Below are positions 15,032-23,168 of a DNA stretch of 27,019 bases, in pieces. A program made the position numbers and the translations under genes. The stretch lies in the NCBI GenBank assembly GCA_036374175.1, contig DASUUH010000099.1, positions 1-27,019 of the forward strand, given 5' to 3'. The notes beneath the pieces were generated by a model. That model was not told the DNA's origin, ran no database searches, and worked only from the letters and a program-made list of their open reading frames with translations. Numbering within the stretch: position 1 is the stretch's first letter; every line of letters starts with the position of its first letter. This DNA comes from JASLBX01 sp036374175. Lineage in GTDB: Bacteria; Actinomycetota; Actinomycetes; Jiangellales; Jiangellaceae.

Positions 15032-16243
15032 CTACTTGTGCGCTCGACCGACACTGGTCGACGTGCCAATGCCTGCGGCTGCGATGGCGGACCCGTAAGT
15101 GTCCACCAGTGTGCTCAAACCCACGGTGGCCGAATAGTGAGCCCGGAATCGAGCCCGCCCCCGTGAACCAGCGAGATCGACGACGCGATCGTCCCGTGAA
15201 TGCAGTAATGACATGGTCAGCCGGTCACCAGCCGGTCCGGCCTTTTCGACGTTGTCAGGCTCCACGGCGGCTCCATCCGCCGCAACTTCTGCCAGCGCCC
15301 CACCGCTCGGAACGATCACCGGCAACCCCGCGGCCATCGCCTCGGCGACCACCAAGCCGAACGTCTCGTACCAGGTGGAAGTTGCGACGAGGACTCGCGC
15401 ACGCAGCATCCTGGACCGGACTTCATCGGGGCCGACTGGTCCGACGAAGCGAACCCGCGGCACCCGGCGCCGCGAGAGCTCGTCACGCAACGGTCCGTCC
15501 CCAATGAAGATTAGCTCCAACTCGGTGTCGCCGAGGGCTGCCCAAGCATCGATCAGCGCATGGCAACCCTTGTCGGGGGAGAGTCGTCCCACGCACAGGA
15601 CGGTGTGCGACTGCGACGGCGGCGCCCGGCGCGGCCCCGGGTCCTCGACGAAATGCGGTTTGACTCGAATTCGGTCATCGGGAAATCCTCCGTCGAGCAA
15701 CCGATCGCGCACGAACCGGGTCGGTGCGATATACAGATCGACGGCGCGGTCCCACGTGCCGTGGTGACGGTTGTAGCCGATAGTCGCCGCCGCGACAGTC
15801 GAGGCGACCACCGAGTTGCGATAGCAGCGATGTAACACGCCCGGCACCGGGGACTTGCCGATGCAGTCCTCACACGGCCGGCCATCCCGCAGGAGCATGC
15901 CGTTGACGCACATCAGCCGGTAGTTATGCACGGTCATCACAGTTGGCACGCCCGAGGCCCGGAGCCCGTCTAGTACGGCCGGCGACATGGCATACCAAGT
16001 GTTGTGTACGTGGGCGACATCCGGATGAAAACGGGCCACCGCCCGCTCGACGACCCGTCGCGCCGCTGAATTGCGAGGCGCCCGGAAGAGTGCGGCGGCC
16101 GCCGCGACTGGCGCCGCTGGGTTGTCGGCCAATACTTGCTCCACCTCATGGCCGCCGGCCCGCAATACCTCAGCCTCAGCTGCGACGACGCTGTCCTCCC
16201 CGCCGGCCTGCCGATAACGGGTGTGTACCTGGAGGATTCTCAT
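15032..16243 (-). CDS. GT4 glycosyltransferase
   Basis: 403 residues, family 4 GT-B fold. It begins MRILQVHTRYRQAGGEDSVV, a typical N-terminus in which GGEDSVV contacts the acceptor side. Next are HVHNTWYAMSP, VMTVHNYRLMC, a Cys-containing segment CEDCIGKSPVPGVLHRCYR that is usual in this subfamily, VGRLSPDKGCHALIDAW, FIGDGPLRDEL and the donor-site E-x7-E in YETFGLVVAEAMAAGLPVIV. The start at 16243 is preferred to the longer frame from 16426 because the family N-terminus begins there and AAAGG lies upstream. It overlaps the end of the co-polymerase gene by 68 bases, long for this operon. Sugar specificity is unknown. Confidence 0.9.
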   Translation of the reverse strand: MRILQVHTRYRQAGGEDSVVAAEAEVLRAGGHEVEQVLADNPAAPVAAAAALFRAPRNSAARRVVERAVARFHPDVAHVHNTWYAMSPAVLDGLRASGVPTVMTVHNYRLMCVNGMLLRDGRPCEDCIGKSPVPGVLHRCYRNSVVASTVAAATIGYNRHHGTWDRAVDLYIAPTRFVRDRLLDGGFPDDRIRVKPHFVEDPGPRRAPPSQSHTVLCVGRLSPDKGCHALIDAWAALGDTELELIFIGDGPLRDELSRRRVPRVRFVGPVGPDEVRSRMLRARVLVATSTWYETFGLVVAEAMAAGLPVIVPSGGALAEVAADGAAVEPDNVEKAGPAGDRLTMSLLHSRDDRVVDLAGSRGRARFRAHYSATVGLSTLVDTYGSAIAAAGIGTSTSVGRAHK

Positions 16244-17858
16244 GAGCGCGAGTGCCTTTCGCTCCTGCGTGCTTGCGCCAAGGCCACTGTCGCCAACGGC
16301 TGAGCGCACGCGAACGGTCGAAGATGTGGCCCGAGAGCGAAGTCTTCGCCAAGTCGATGAGTTCGGTCGTCTTCCGCAGATCTTCGACCTTGGTTCCCCG
16401 GGGCACGATGAGGACGACACCGTCAACGTCGGCAGCCAGCCTCGTGGCTGCGGGAGTCTCCAGCACGGGTGGACCGTCGAGGACGACGAAGTCAGCCTCC
16501 TGGCGCAGTCTCGCTAGGAGCTTGGCCATCTGAGGTGTCCCGGTCGTCCCACCACCTTCACCAGCAGCAGTGCCTGCCGGGATGAACCGGAAGCCGTCGA
16601 CCGCGGGCAACTGGTCGACCGCCGCCACGCAGTCGTCGATGACGACATCCCCGTCGGCGGTACCGGCGAGAAGATCGTACATACCGCATTTCCCACCTGC
16701 CCCGAGCAGGTCGGTCAACCAGCCCGCGGCGTCGACGTGTGCCAAAATCACGGCGCGGTGGTCAAGTGCCGTGGACAGAGCCAGGTTGAGCGCTGCAATG
16801 GACTTTCCCGGGGTTTCCCGAGGACTGGTGACGAGGACTATCCGCGGCTCGCTCTCACCGCCGAGCAGCGCCAGTTTCGAGGCGATGAATTGGTGCTCTC
16901 GCGCCGCCACCGAGTCCGGCGCGGTGACAACCGGTGCCGCTGCCGCTGCGGTGCGTGGCCCGTTGGTCGATACCGCGCCCAACAGCGGAGCATCCAATGC
17001 ATCTGATGCGTCGTCACCGCTGTTGACGACCCGGGTTCGTTCGCTGCGCCAGAATGCCACGATCATGGCGGCGATGAATCCCAACGCGCCGAAGACCGCG
17101 GCCATCCGGCGCGGGGTCTCGGAAACCGGCAGCTCGGGCGGTGCGGCGGGATAGACACGCTCAACGCCGGTGCCGTACACGGCGGCATCCGCACGGATCT
17201 GCCCCGCGCGGGCCTGCAGGCCGGTGATCTCATTACTGAGGCTGGTCCGCAGCGACTGTACAAGAGGATCGTCGGAATCTTCGTCCTCCGACAGCGCGCC
17301 CAAGCGCTCCTGCAGGTTAGCCTCGAGCTCCACTAATTGCGCGAGCGACGCCTCCACCTGAGCCTCCAGCTCAGCGGCGGCGATGTCCTGGTATGCCTGC
17401 ATCACCGCGTTGACGACGTCTGCCGCTTGCGTGGGGTCATCGTCGCGCGCGCGGACGGTCACCTCGAGAATGCTTGTCGAACTCTGGGCCTCGACCAGCT
17501 GGCGGATCTGGCCGGGCGCGAAGCGCCCCTCCAGCAGCTCAGAGGCTGCCGCGAGCACGTCCGGCGAGGTCATCCGATTGGCTTGCGTGCTCAGGTAGCG
17601 GTCGATCTCGACGAACGGGACGCCACGCTCGTTCCGGAACATCGTGCGGTCGTATGGACTGGTAAGCGTCACCCGACCGACGGCCTCGTACGCCGGGGAT
17701 TGTGCTGCGGTGTAGATGTATCCGGCCACCGCCGAGAAAAGAGCGAAGATGAGGACCGGCCATCGGTAGCGCCAAAGCGCACCCACCAGGCTGGGACCAC
17801 GCTTCCAGCCTGGGTCGGCTACAGGTTGCGCGTCGCTAGCCACCCTACGGACACCCAT
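16176..17858 (-). CDS. Wzz/CpsD-type polysaccharide co-polymerase with degenerate BY-kinase-like ATPase domain
   Basis: 560 residues: TM helix at about 33-49, extracytoplasmic Wzz-like region with a coiled-coil stretch (about 160-228), a PxxP-like ELPVSETP before TM helix 253-270, then a cytoplasmic ATPase-like domain (about 315-515). Such proteins set chain length with Wzy. The P-loop reads TSPRETPGKSIAALNLA (344-360): Lys352 and Ser353 are present but the usual GxxGxGKS glycines are partly lost. Walker A' (VILVDAD in kinases) reads VILAHVDAAGW. Walker B-like VVLDGPP (458-464) is kept. There is no C-terminal tyrosine cluster; the tail is basic. So it probably regulates without classic autophosphorylation. 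No good ribosome site precedes the ATG; a hairpin lies just upstream. Confidence 0.85.
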   Translation of the reverse strand: MGVRRVASDAQPVADPGWKRGPSLVGALWRYRWPVLIFALFSAVAGYIYTAAQSPAYEAVGRVTLTSPYDRTMFRNERGVPFVEIDRYLSTQANRMTSPDVLAAASELLEGRFAPGQIRQLVEAQSSTSILEVTVRARDDDPTQAADVVNAVMQAYQDIAAAELEAQVEASLAQLVELEANLQERLGALSEDEDSDDPLVQSLRTSLSNEITGLQARAGQIRADAAVYGTGVERVYPAAPPELPVSETPRRMAAVFGALGFIAAMIVAFWRSERTRVVNSGDDASDALDAPLLGAVSTNGPRTAAAAAPVVTAPDSVAAREHQFIASKLALLGGESEPRIVLVTSPRETPGKSIAALNLALSTALDHRAVILAHVDAAGWLTDLLGAGGKCGMYDLLAGTADGDVVIDDCVAAVDQLPAVDGFRFIPAGTAAGEGGGTTGTPQMAKLLARLRQEADFVVLDGPPVLETPAATRLAADVDGVVLIVPRGTKVEDLRKTTELIDLAKTSLSGHIFDRSRALSRWRQWPWRKHAGAKGTRAHENPPGTHPLSAGRRGGQRRRS

Positions 17859-17867
17859 CGCGATCTG

Positions 17868-17889
17868 CCGGGGGCGCCGCCGCCCCCGG
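17868..17889 (-). promoter_or_regulatory. GC hairpin between the sugar transferase stop and the co-polymerase start
   Basis: Perfect 8-base arms CCGGGGGC and GCCCCCGG around a six-base loop, two bases after the TAA of the initiating transferase and nine bases before the co-polymerase ATG at 17858. There is no following T-run, so it is not a standard intrinsic terminator. It may limit read-through or mask the ribosome site. Confidence 0.55.
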
Positions 17890-17890
17890 T

Positions 17891-19339
17891 TTACAGGACA
17901 CCTCTACGAAGCAGCACACTAGCAGGGGTCTGCAGGAGTATTCGCAGATCCCATCCGAACGACCACGAGGCCACGTAGGCGTAGTCGAGGTGCCTGAGGT
18001 CGTCGTAGTCGAGCGCATTGCGGCCCGAGACCTGCCACAAACCGGTCATTCCCGGCGGTACCGCGAACCTAATCGCCGCCCGCCCGGTGATCTTCTCGGA
18101 TTCGTCGATGGGGAACGGTCGAGGGCCGACCAGTGACATCTCGCCGCGGAGCACGTTGATCAGCTGTGGCAGCTCGTCGAGGCTCGTCTTGCGCAGCCAT
18201 GCACCTACGCGGGTCACCCGCGGGTCGTCCTTCATCTTAAATATCGGGCCGTCGACGTGGTTGAACTGCGCCAGCGCGGCGCGCTGCTGCTCGGCATCGA
18301 CTCCCATGGTGCGGAACTTGTACATGCTAAACGGCCGGCGGTACTGACCAGACCGGAACTGTCGGAACATGACCGGTCCCGGCGACGTCAGCTTGATCGC
18401 CGCGGCGACGACGGCGAAGAGCGGAGACAAGGCGACCAGCAGCGTGCCCGCCACGACAACGTCGAAGATCCGCTTACCGACCCGAGCGGCAGGTCCGACC
18501 TGGGCGGGTGGCACGTCGATAAGCGGAATGCCATCCAGCTCCTCGATCACCGAACGCCAGGTCACCATCTCGTACAGCCGCGGCACCACCCACACGGATA
18601 CCCTGGTTTCCAGGCCACGGAGCGATTCGAGGGTCTCGCGCACCGGCTTGCGCGAAAAGGCCACCACGACCGCGTCGACGCCGAGCCGAGCACACAGGTC
18701 GGGCAACTCGTGGTGGTTGCGCGGCTGGGCAGACCCGTCCGCCGGGTCGTCTACCATGCCTACGACCGACACGTCCGGGCAGCGTCGCAGCCGCGCGAGC
18801 ACGCGGGTCGCCACTCGGCCGCTGCCGAGGATCAGCACGCGCCGCGCCCGCCGCTTCGGCGTGACCAGCGCAAGCACGAGGGCACGCGCTGCGGGGATGG
18901 TGGCCAAGCCGAAGACGGCGACCGTCCCGGCCTGCTCCAGAGCCGGGCCGCCGTGAACGGCTGCTTGCATGGCCAGGGAGGCCAACACCACGCCCAGTGG
19001 CAGACCGGACAGGACACCTGGCCGGCCGAGCCGTGTCGAGACGAACACCCCTTCCGTCTTTCGGCTATACGAACCGGACGCGGCGAGGGCGGCCAGGAAA
19101 GCGACCACCATGACGGCTACCACCGTCGCGCTCCCGGTGGCCCCCTCGCCCCAAAAGGTGAGGACGGCCACCGTCGATGCGGCCACGGCCACGGCGTCCG
19201 CAGCGGCGACGCACATCCACCGCGGTACTCCCCGACTCAGTCCTCGCTCGTCCTGTGCTGGAACTGCGACGACAGCCGGTCTGGTAACCGTCCGGGCCGG
19301 AGCCAGAGTTGGCTTGAACCCCATCATGCGCTGCGTCAT
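17891..19339 (-). CDS. Initiating sugar-phosphate transferase, polyprenyl glycosylphosphotransferase (WbaP/WcaJ type)
   Basis: 482 residues from 19339. The N-terminal part has several TM helices and a Rossmann-like domain with RVLILGSGRVATRVLARLRR. The C-terminal catalytic domain is typical of PF02397: KRIFDVVVAGTLLVALSP, GPVMFRQFRSGQ, MYKFRTMGVDAE, DDPRVTRVGAWLRKTSLDEL, MSLVGPRP and PGMTGLWQVSGRN, with the Asp-Glu catalytic pair in SLDELPQ. These enzymes transfer hexose-1-phosphate from a UDP-sugar to undecaprenyl or decaprenyl phosphate, the first committed step of the polymer. Glucose or galactose is usual, but this is not readable. The start is uncertain; 19339 fits the family better than the upstream ATG at 19375. 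It probably opens the core sub-operon, as 248 bases lie before it. Confidence 0.92.
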   Translation of the reverse strand: MTQRMMGFKPTLAPARTVTRPAVVAVPAQDERGLSRGVPRWMCVAAADAVAVAASTVAVLTFWGEGATGSATVVAVMVVAFLAALAASGSYSRKTEGVFVSTRLGRPGVLSGLPLGVVLASLAMQAAVHGGPALEQAGTVAVFGLATIPAARALVLALVTPKRRARRVLILGSGRVATRVLARLRRCPDVSVVGMVDDPADGSAQPRNHHELPDLCARLGVDAVVVAFSRKPVRETLESLRGLETRVSVWVVPRLYEMVTWRSVIEELDGIPLIDVPPAQVGPAARVGKRIFDVVVAGTLLVALSPLFAVVAAAIKLTSPGPVMFRQFRSGQYRRPFSMYKFRTMGVDAEQQRAALAQFNHVDGPIFKMKDDPRVTRVGAWLRKTSLDELPQLINVLRGEMSLVGPRPFPIDESEKITGRAAIRFAVPPGMTGLWQVSGRNALDYDDLRHLDYAYVASWSFGWDLRILLQTPASVLLRRGVL

Positions 19340-19587
19340 TGTTGCGAGATCCGCTCCGGCCCAGCCGCCGCACAACTATCCACGGTCGGCCGGTTGCATC
19401 GTGCGTGAGATCCGGCGTAGTGCCGCACAGCTACTCCCCCTTAGCTTGCCCCACTGCTTCGGCTCCGAGGCTTGCCTCCGATAATTCCAAAGAACGGCTG
19501 TGATCTCTCCATCGCCGGGATTACGACCAACTTGTAACCGACTTGTGACCGCATGCGCCTGCATGAACCCCCTCCGCGCCCGCAAAC
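19340..19587. promoter_or_regulatory. Intergenic region upstream of the initiating transferase, with an 11-bp-phased direct repeat
   Basis: This 248-base gap is the longest between consecutive minus-strand genes and likely holds a promoter for the downstream biosynthetic genes. A tandem repeat ACCAACTTGT (19526-19535) and ACCGACTTGT (19537-19546), followed by another ACC, has an 11-base period, about one helix turn, as in sites bound by tandem regulator subunits. No convincing -35/-10 pair or small gene was found. Confidence 0.4.
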
Positions 19588-20925
19588 CTAGAACAGCACC
19601 CGCCTACTTGCCCGCCGTCCAATACCCGCAAGTTGACCGGCCAAACGCCTGGGGGGGGTCGGCGGTGTCGCGGACGCGTGCAACTCGCTCTGATCTCTCC
19701 CGGTGTGCGGTGCCTGCCGTGCAGCGGTTGTGCCACCGACCTTGCGGGCCAACGCGGGTCGCTCCACGAAGCGGTACGTCGCCGCGGCAAGGCCGCCGCT
19801 GATCACTGCTACGACGGCGATGTTCGCTGCAAACCCCCCGCCGCCCACAAAGGTCAGTCCCTGCTCAGCGAGCAGCCGGGTGATCGGCTCATGCCACAGG
19901 AACAAGCTGTACGACGCCAGCCCCGTCAGGAACAACGGCCGCGAGTTCAGGATCCGGACCGGCCAGGATGGTCCGCCCGGTCCGGAGCTGGGAAGGACGA
20001 CCAGCGCCACGAGCAGCACACAGGCCAATGCCGTCAACCGTTGGTAAGGGTTCGCCACTCCCCAGTCCCAAAGGATCCCACGATCGGTCAAGACCACGAT
20101 CAGCGCCACGTCGACAAGCAAGGTTCCTCCGACGATCAGCGGCCACCGCCGCGGCAGCCGCAGCTGGCCGCGTGTGACCAGCACGTGGAGGACCGCGAGA
20201 ACCATCCCCGGCGCGAACAGATCCGCAAAACTCAAGAAGCTACGGGCAAGGATCGCCTGACCCGGTAGGTCGCCTGGTACAAGCCAGGCGGTGGCCGCCT
20301 TGCCAGCCGCCCCGAGGAGCAGCAACGCGGCGGGCGCGGCGAGCAGCGCCAGCAACTGGCCCAAGGAGCTTCGCGCTCGGCGAAAGAAACAGCGGGCTAG
20401 CAACGCCAGCGCTGGCAGGCTGAGGTAGAAGGCGGCTTCCACGGCGAGCGACCATGCCGGTCCGATCCCGCTGTCAAGTGTCGCCGGCACGTAGTTCTGC
20501 ACGAGCAGCGCGTTGTTGACCAGGATGTCGGGACGGCCCACCGCCCGGTCCAGATCCAGTTCCGACGGCGACCTCCGGACGAGCGCAGCGGGCAGCACGA
20601 CCGCGACAGCCACCAGGATGACCCAGTACGCCGGGAGTATGCGCAATGCACGATTGCGCAGATAGTTCCTGACGTTGGGAACCTGGCCGTTGGCCAGCAG
20701 AGAACTGACCACGGGGCGATAGAGAAGATAGCCGGAGAGCGCGAAGAAGAGCGTCACGCCCACCGGCAGGTGTGGAAGGGCGAAGCGGCTCAAGTAGCCG
20801 GCATCGACCGGTCCGGACGGCGAGCCGTAGAGCCACACGTGGTAGACCACGATGCTGCCGGCTGCGACGGCACGCAGTCCCTCGATTCCGGTCAACCGGC
20901 CGACCACGGTCGCGGGCCCATGCAT
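19588..20925 (-). CDS. Acyltransferase 3 family membrane protein
   Basis: 445 residues with about ten TM helices, PF01757. The start is set at 20925 because the family N-terminus follows at once: LTGIEGLRAVAAGSIVVYH, with the catalytic-type His in VVYHVW; the frame also extends upstream without similarity. Further signatures: LPVGVTLFFALSGYLLYRP, an Arg-rich NYLRNRALRILPAYWV, and SLAVEAAFYLSLP. These enzymes move acetyl or other acyl groups from the cytoplasmic side onto sugars of surface polymers. The C-terminal 50 residues are polar and Pro/Arg-rich, probably cytoplasmic. The SGNH hydrolase just upstream is a separate secreted gene, unlike the fused AT3-SGNH proteins known from other bacteria. 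Confidence 0.92.
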   Translation of the reverse strand: MHGPATVVGRLTGIEGLRAVAAGSIVVYHVWLYGSPSGPVDAGYLSRFALPHLPVGVTLFFALSGYLLYRPVVSSLLANGQVPNVRNYLRNRALRILPAYWVILVAVAVVLPAALVRRSPSELDLDRAVGRPDILVNNALLVQNYVPATLDSGIGPAWSLAVEAAFYLSLPALALLARCFFRRARSSLGQLLALLAAPAALLLLGAAGKAATAWLVPGDLPGQAILARSFLSFADLFAPGMVLAVLHVLVTRGQLRLPRRWPLIVGGTLLVDVALIVVLTDRGILWDWGVANPYQRLTALACVLLVALVVLPSSGPGGPSWPVRILNSRPLFLTGLASYSLFLWHEPITRLLAEQGLTFVGGGGFAANIAVVAVISGGLAAATYRFVERPALARKVGGTTAARQAPHTGRDQSELHASATPPTPPRRLAGQLAGIGRRASRRVLF

Positions 20926-21014
20926 CGCCACACCACCCGCGGCAGGAGCTAGCGTCCCGCCGGGTCCGACGTCTGTGGAGGTGTCGAGCCGACGTGCCCT
21001 CCTCACCGACCTTG

Positions 21015-23141
21015 TCAACGCGCCTCCGCACGTACGGTAGGGGAGGGCATGCTTTCGTTGCCCGCCAGATCGTAGGCAGTCACCCGATACCACACCGCAA
21101 CGCCACTGGGAGCGTCGACGCCATCAGACGTGCTCGTCGTCGTCGTCAACAGTGTGAAGGAACCGTCGAGCCCGGTGCTGCTGCGATAGATCCGGTATCC
21201 GGCCACACCGCTGCCACTATCGGTTGAGCCGGTCCAGATGAGGTTCACCTTGCTCTTGGCGGCGTTGGCCTTGAGCTTCGTGGGTGCGCTGGGCGGCTCG
21301 GTGTCCGCAACTGACTGCGTTGTCGCACTGACCACCGCCGACGGCGCCGTGTCGCCGCTGGCGTTGTACGCGACGACGCGGTACCAGTACGTGGTCGACG
21401 CCGACAGGTCCGTGTCGGAGAACGACGATGCGTCCTGGCTCGTTGCGCCTACCTGCGCCCAGCCGGTCACACCGTCAAGAGAACGCTGCACCTTGTAGCC
21501 GGACTCACCGGCCACGTCTTTCCAGGTCATGTCGATCTGTGACGAGGACACTGCCACGGCCGTCACCCCGGTGGGCACCGCCGGCAATGGCGGCGCAGCC
21601 GTGGTCGCGGTGACGATCGCCGACGGCGCCGAGTCGCCGTTCCGGCTGGTCGCGATCACCCGGTATGAATAGGAGGTCAAGGAGCCCAGCTCCGAGTCGG
21701 CGAAGGTCAGGTTGTCCCGTGCCGCCGACCCAACTGCAGCCCAGTCGGTGGTCCCGCCCGGCGCCCGCTCGACGCGGTATCCGGTCTCTCCGATGACGTC
21801 GTTCCAGGCCAGGCTGACCTGAGAGTCGGTGACCGCAGTCACCCGAAGGTTTTCCGGTGCGCTGGGCGGAGCCGGCGGCGGTGCAGGGTCGGTCGACGGA
21901 ACGAAGACGACGTCCACCCAGTGATTGGCAGCCTGAGACGAGGGCGAGCTAGGGAATCCACCGGTGGCCGAGCCGACCGACCAACCGTTGCCGCCACTTT
22001 GACCGGCTGCCAGCAGACGGACGGGGCTGGTCACGATCTCGGTCTGGGTGAACACCGACGGGTCCGCCGCATACCGGCCAACCGGTGCGAAGTACGAGGC
22101 GACGTAGGTGGTCCACGGCCACACGACGACCGGCGAACTGAAATCTACCTGCTGCCAGCCGGACTCCGTTTCGTCGGTGAAGGTGGCGCTGGCCAGCAGC
22201 TTGCCGTCGCGGGTCCACAGATTGCCCTTGTGCACGCCGGTGTTCAACGGGCCCTTGTAGAACCGGATGCCGGTGATGTAGCCGTACTGCTCCACCCTGA
22301 ATCGAACGCCGACCTCGGTCGGGGAGGTGGAGCTGACCTGCGACACGATCGGAGCGTCGTCACTCGACCAGACGCTGCACGGGCAGTTCGGGGTGCTCGT
22401 CGGAGGTACATCGGGCAGCACCGCGTCGAGTGCGGGAAGCCAGACATTGGCCATCTTGAGATAGCCGTCAGCGTTCGGATGAACTCCGTCAACGAGATCC
22501 GCCGGCAACATCGCCGCGTACATGTCCACGAACGACACGTTCTTGCCGGCAGCGGCCCGTGCCTGGACGATGGCCGGAATCGCGGCGTTGTAGACCCGTG
22601 CCTTCGCGTCGTCGGTCGGGTCAGCAAGAGGTGGGATGGATCCGACGATGAGCTCCGACGCCGGCGCCGCATCGACGATCGTGTCGATAAGGCCGGCAAG
22701 CCGATCAGGAGCGGTGTCGAGCTCGTAGTCCCCAATCACATCGTTCGTGCCGATCACGAGGAGGACCACATCGGGCCGGAATGTCGTCACCCGATCTCGG
22801 GCTATGGCGGCGATGTCGTGGATCTTGAAGCCACTGTGGCCCTGGTGCTGCCGGTCCTCGATCTCGAAGGGACCGGAGGCCTGCGAGCCGACGAAGTCGA
22901 AGCTGTGGCCGACCGGCACCAACAGGTCCTTCAACTCGAGTCGATACCCGCCAGTCGCTCCCGCACCGTGGGTGATGCTGTCGCCCATCGGCATGATACG
23001 AACGGGCGTGCGAAGGGTCGTCTCTGCGGCGACGGCCGGAGCGACGACCGGCGTGCCGGCGAGGGCAAGACCAACGCCGAGCACCAGCGCGAACGCTCGC
23101 CGGCTCCCCCTATAAGCCAAGCTCGACTGGACCCCTGCCAT
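21015..23141 (-). CDS. Secreted SGNH/GDSL hydrolase with DUF4082 and three fibronectin type III domains
   Basis: 708 residues. A Sec signal peptide (RGSRR then a hydrophobic stretch, cleavage near APAVAAE, about residue 39) leads to an SGNH esterase domain (47-245): block I MGDSITHG with Ser55, block III GTND (131-134), and DGVHP with Asp218 and His221. Residues about 256-415 match DUF4082 (VWSSDDAP, GVRFRVEQYGYITGIRFYKG, GVHKGNLWTRDGKLLA), a beta-sandwich often found in secreted carbohydrate-active proteins. Three FN3 repeats follow, at about 427-515, 520-609 and 617-708, separated by Pro-rich linkers. The likely role is removal or transfer of acyl groups on exported glycan, paired with the adjacent acyltransferase 3; this is inference. 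No C-terminal anchor is visible. Confidence 0.9.
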   Translation of the reverse strand: MAGVQSSLAYRGSRRAFALVLGVGLALAGTPVVAPAVAAETTLRTPVRIMPMGDSITHGAGATGGYRLELKDLLVPVGHSFDFVGSQASGPFEIEDRQHQGHSGFKIHDIAAIARDRVTTFRPDVVLLVIGTNDVIGDYELDTAPDRLAGLIDTIVDAAPASELIVGSIPPLADPTDDAKARVYNAAIPAIVQARAAAGKNVSFVDMYAAMLPADLVDGVHPNADGYLKMANVWLPALDAVLPDVPPTSTPNCPCSVWSSDDAPIVSQVSSTSPTEVGVRFRVEQYGYITGIRFYKGPLNTGVHKGNLWTRDGKLLASATFTDETESGWQQVDFSSPVVVWPWTTYVASYFAPVGRYAADPSVFTQTEIVTSPVRLLAAGQSGGNGWSVGSATGGFPSSPSSQAANHWVDVVFVPSTDPAPPPAPPSAPENLRVTAVTDSQVSLAWNDVIGETGYRVERAPGGTTDWAAVGSAARDNLTFADSELGSLTSYSYRVIATSRNGDSAPSAIVTATTAAPPLPAVPTGVTAVAVSSSQIDMTWKDVAGESGYKVQRSLDGVTGWAQVGATSQDASSFSDTDLSASTTYWYRVVAYNASGDTAPSAVVSATTQSVADTEPPSAPTKLKANAAKSKVNLIWTGSTDSGSGVAGYRIYRSSTGLDGSFTLLTTTTSTSDGVDAPSGVAVWYRVTAYDLAGNESMPSPTVRAEAR

Positions 23142-23168
23142 CGAAACCCCCCTCGTGAACCCCCGGTG

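Noticed and set aside
18257..19408. 383-residue plus-strand frame opposite the initiating transferase
   Set aside because: Composition rich in His, Arg, Gly and Gln without motifs; a shadow of the GC-rich gene on the other strand.
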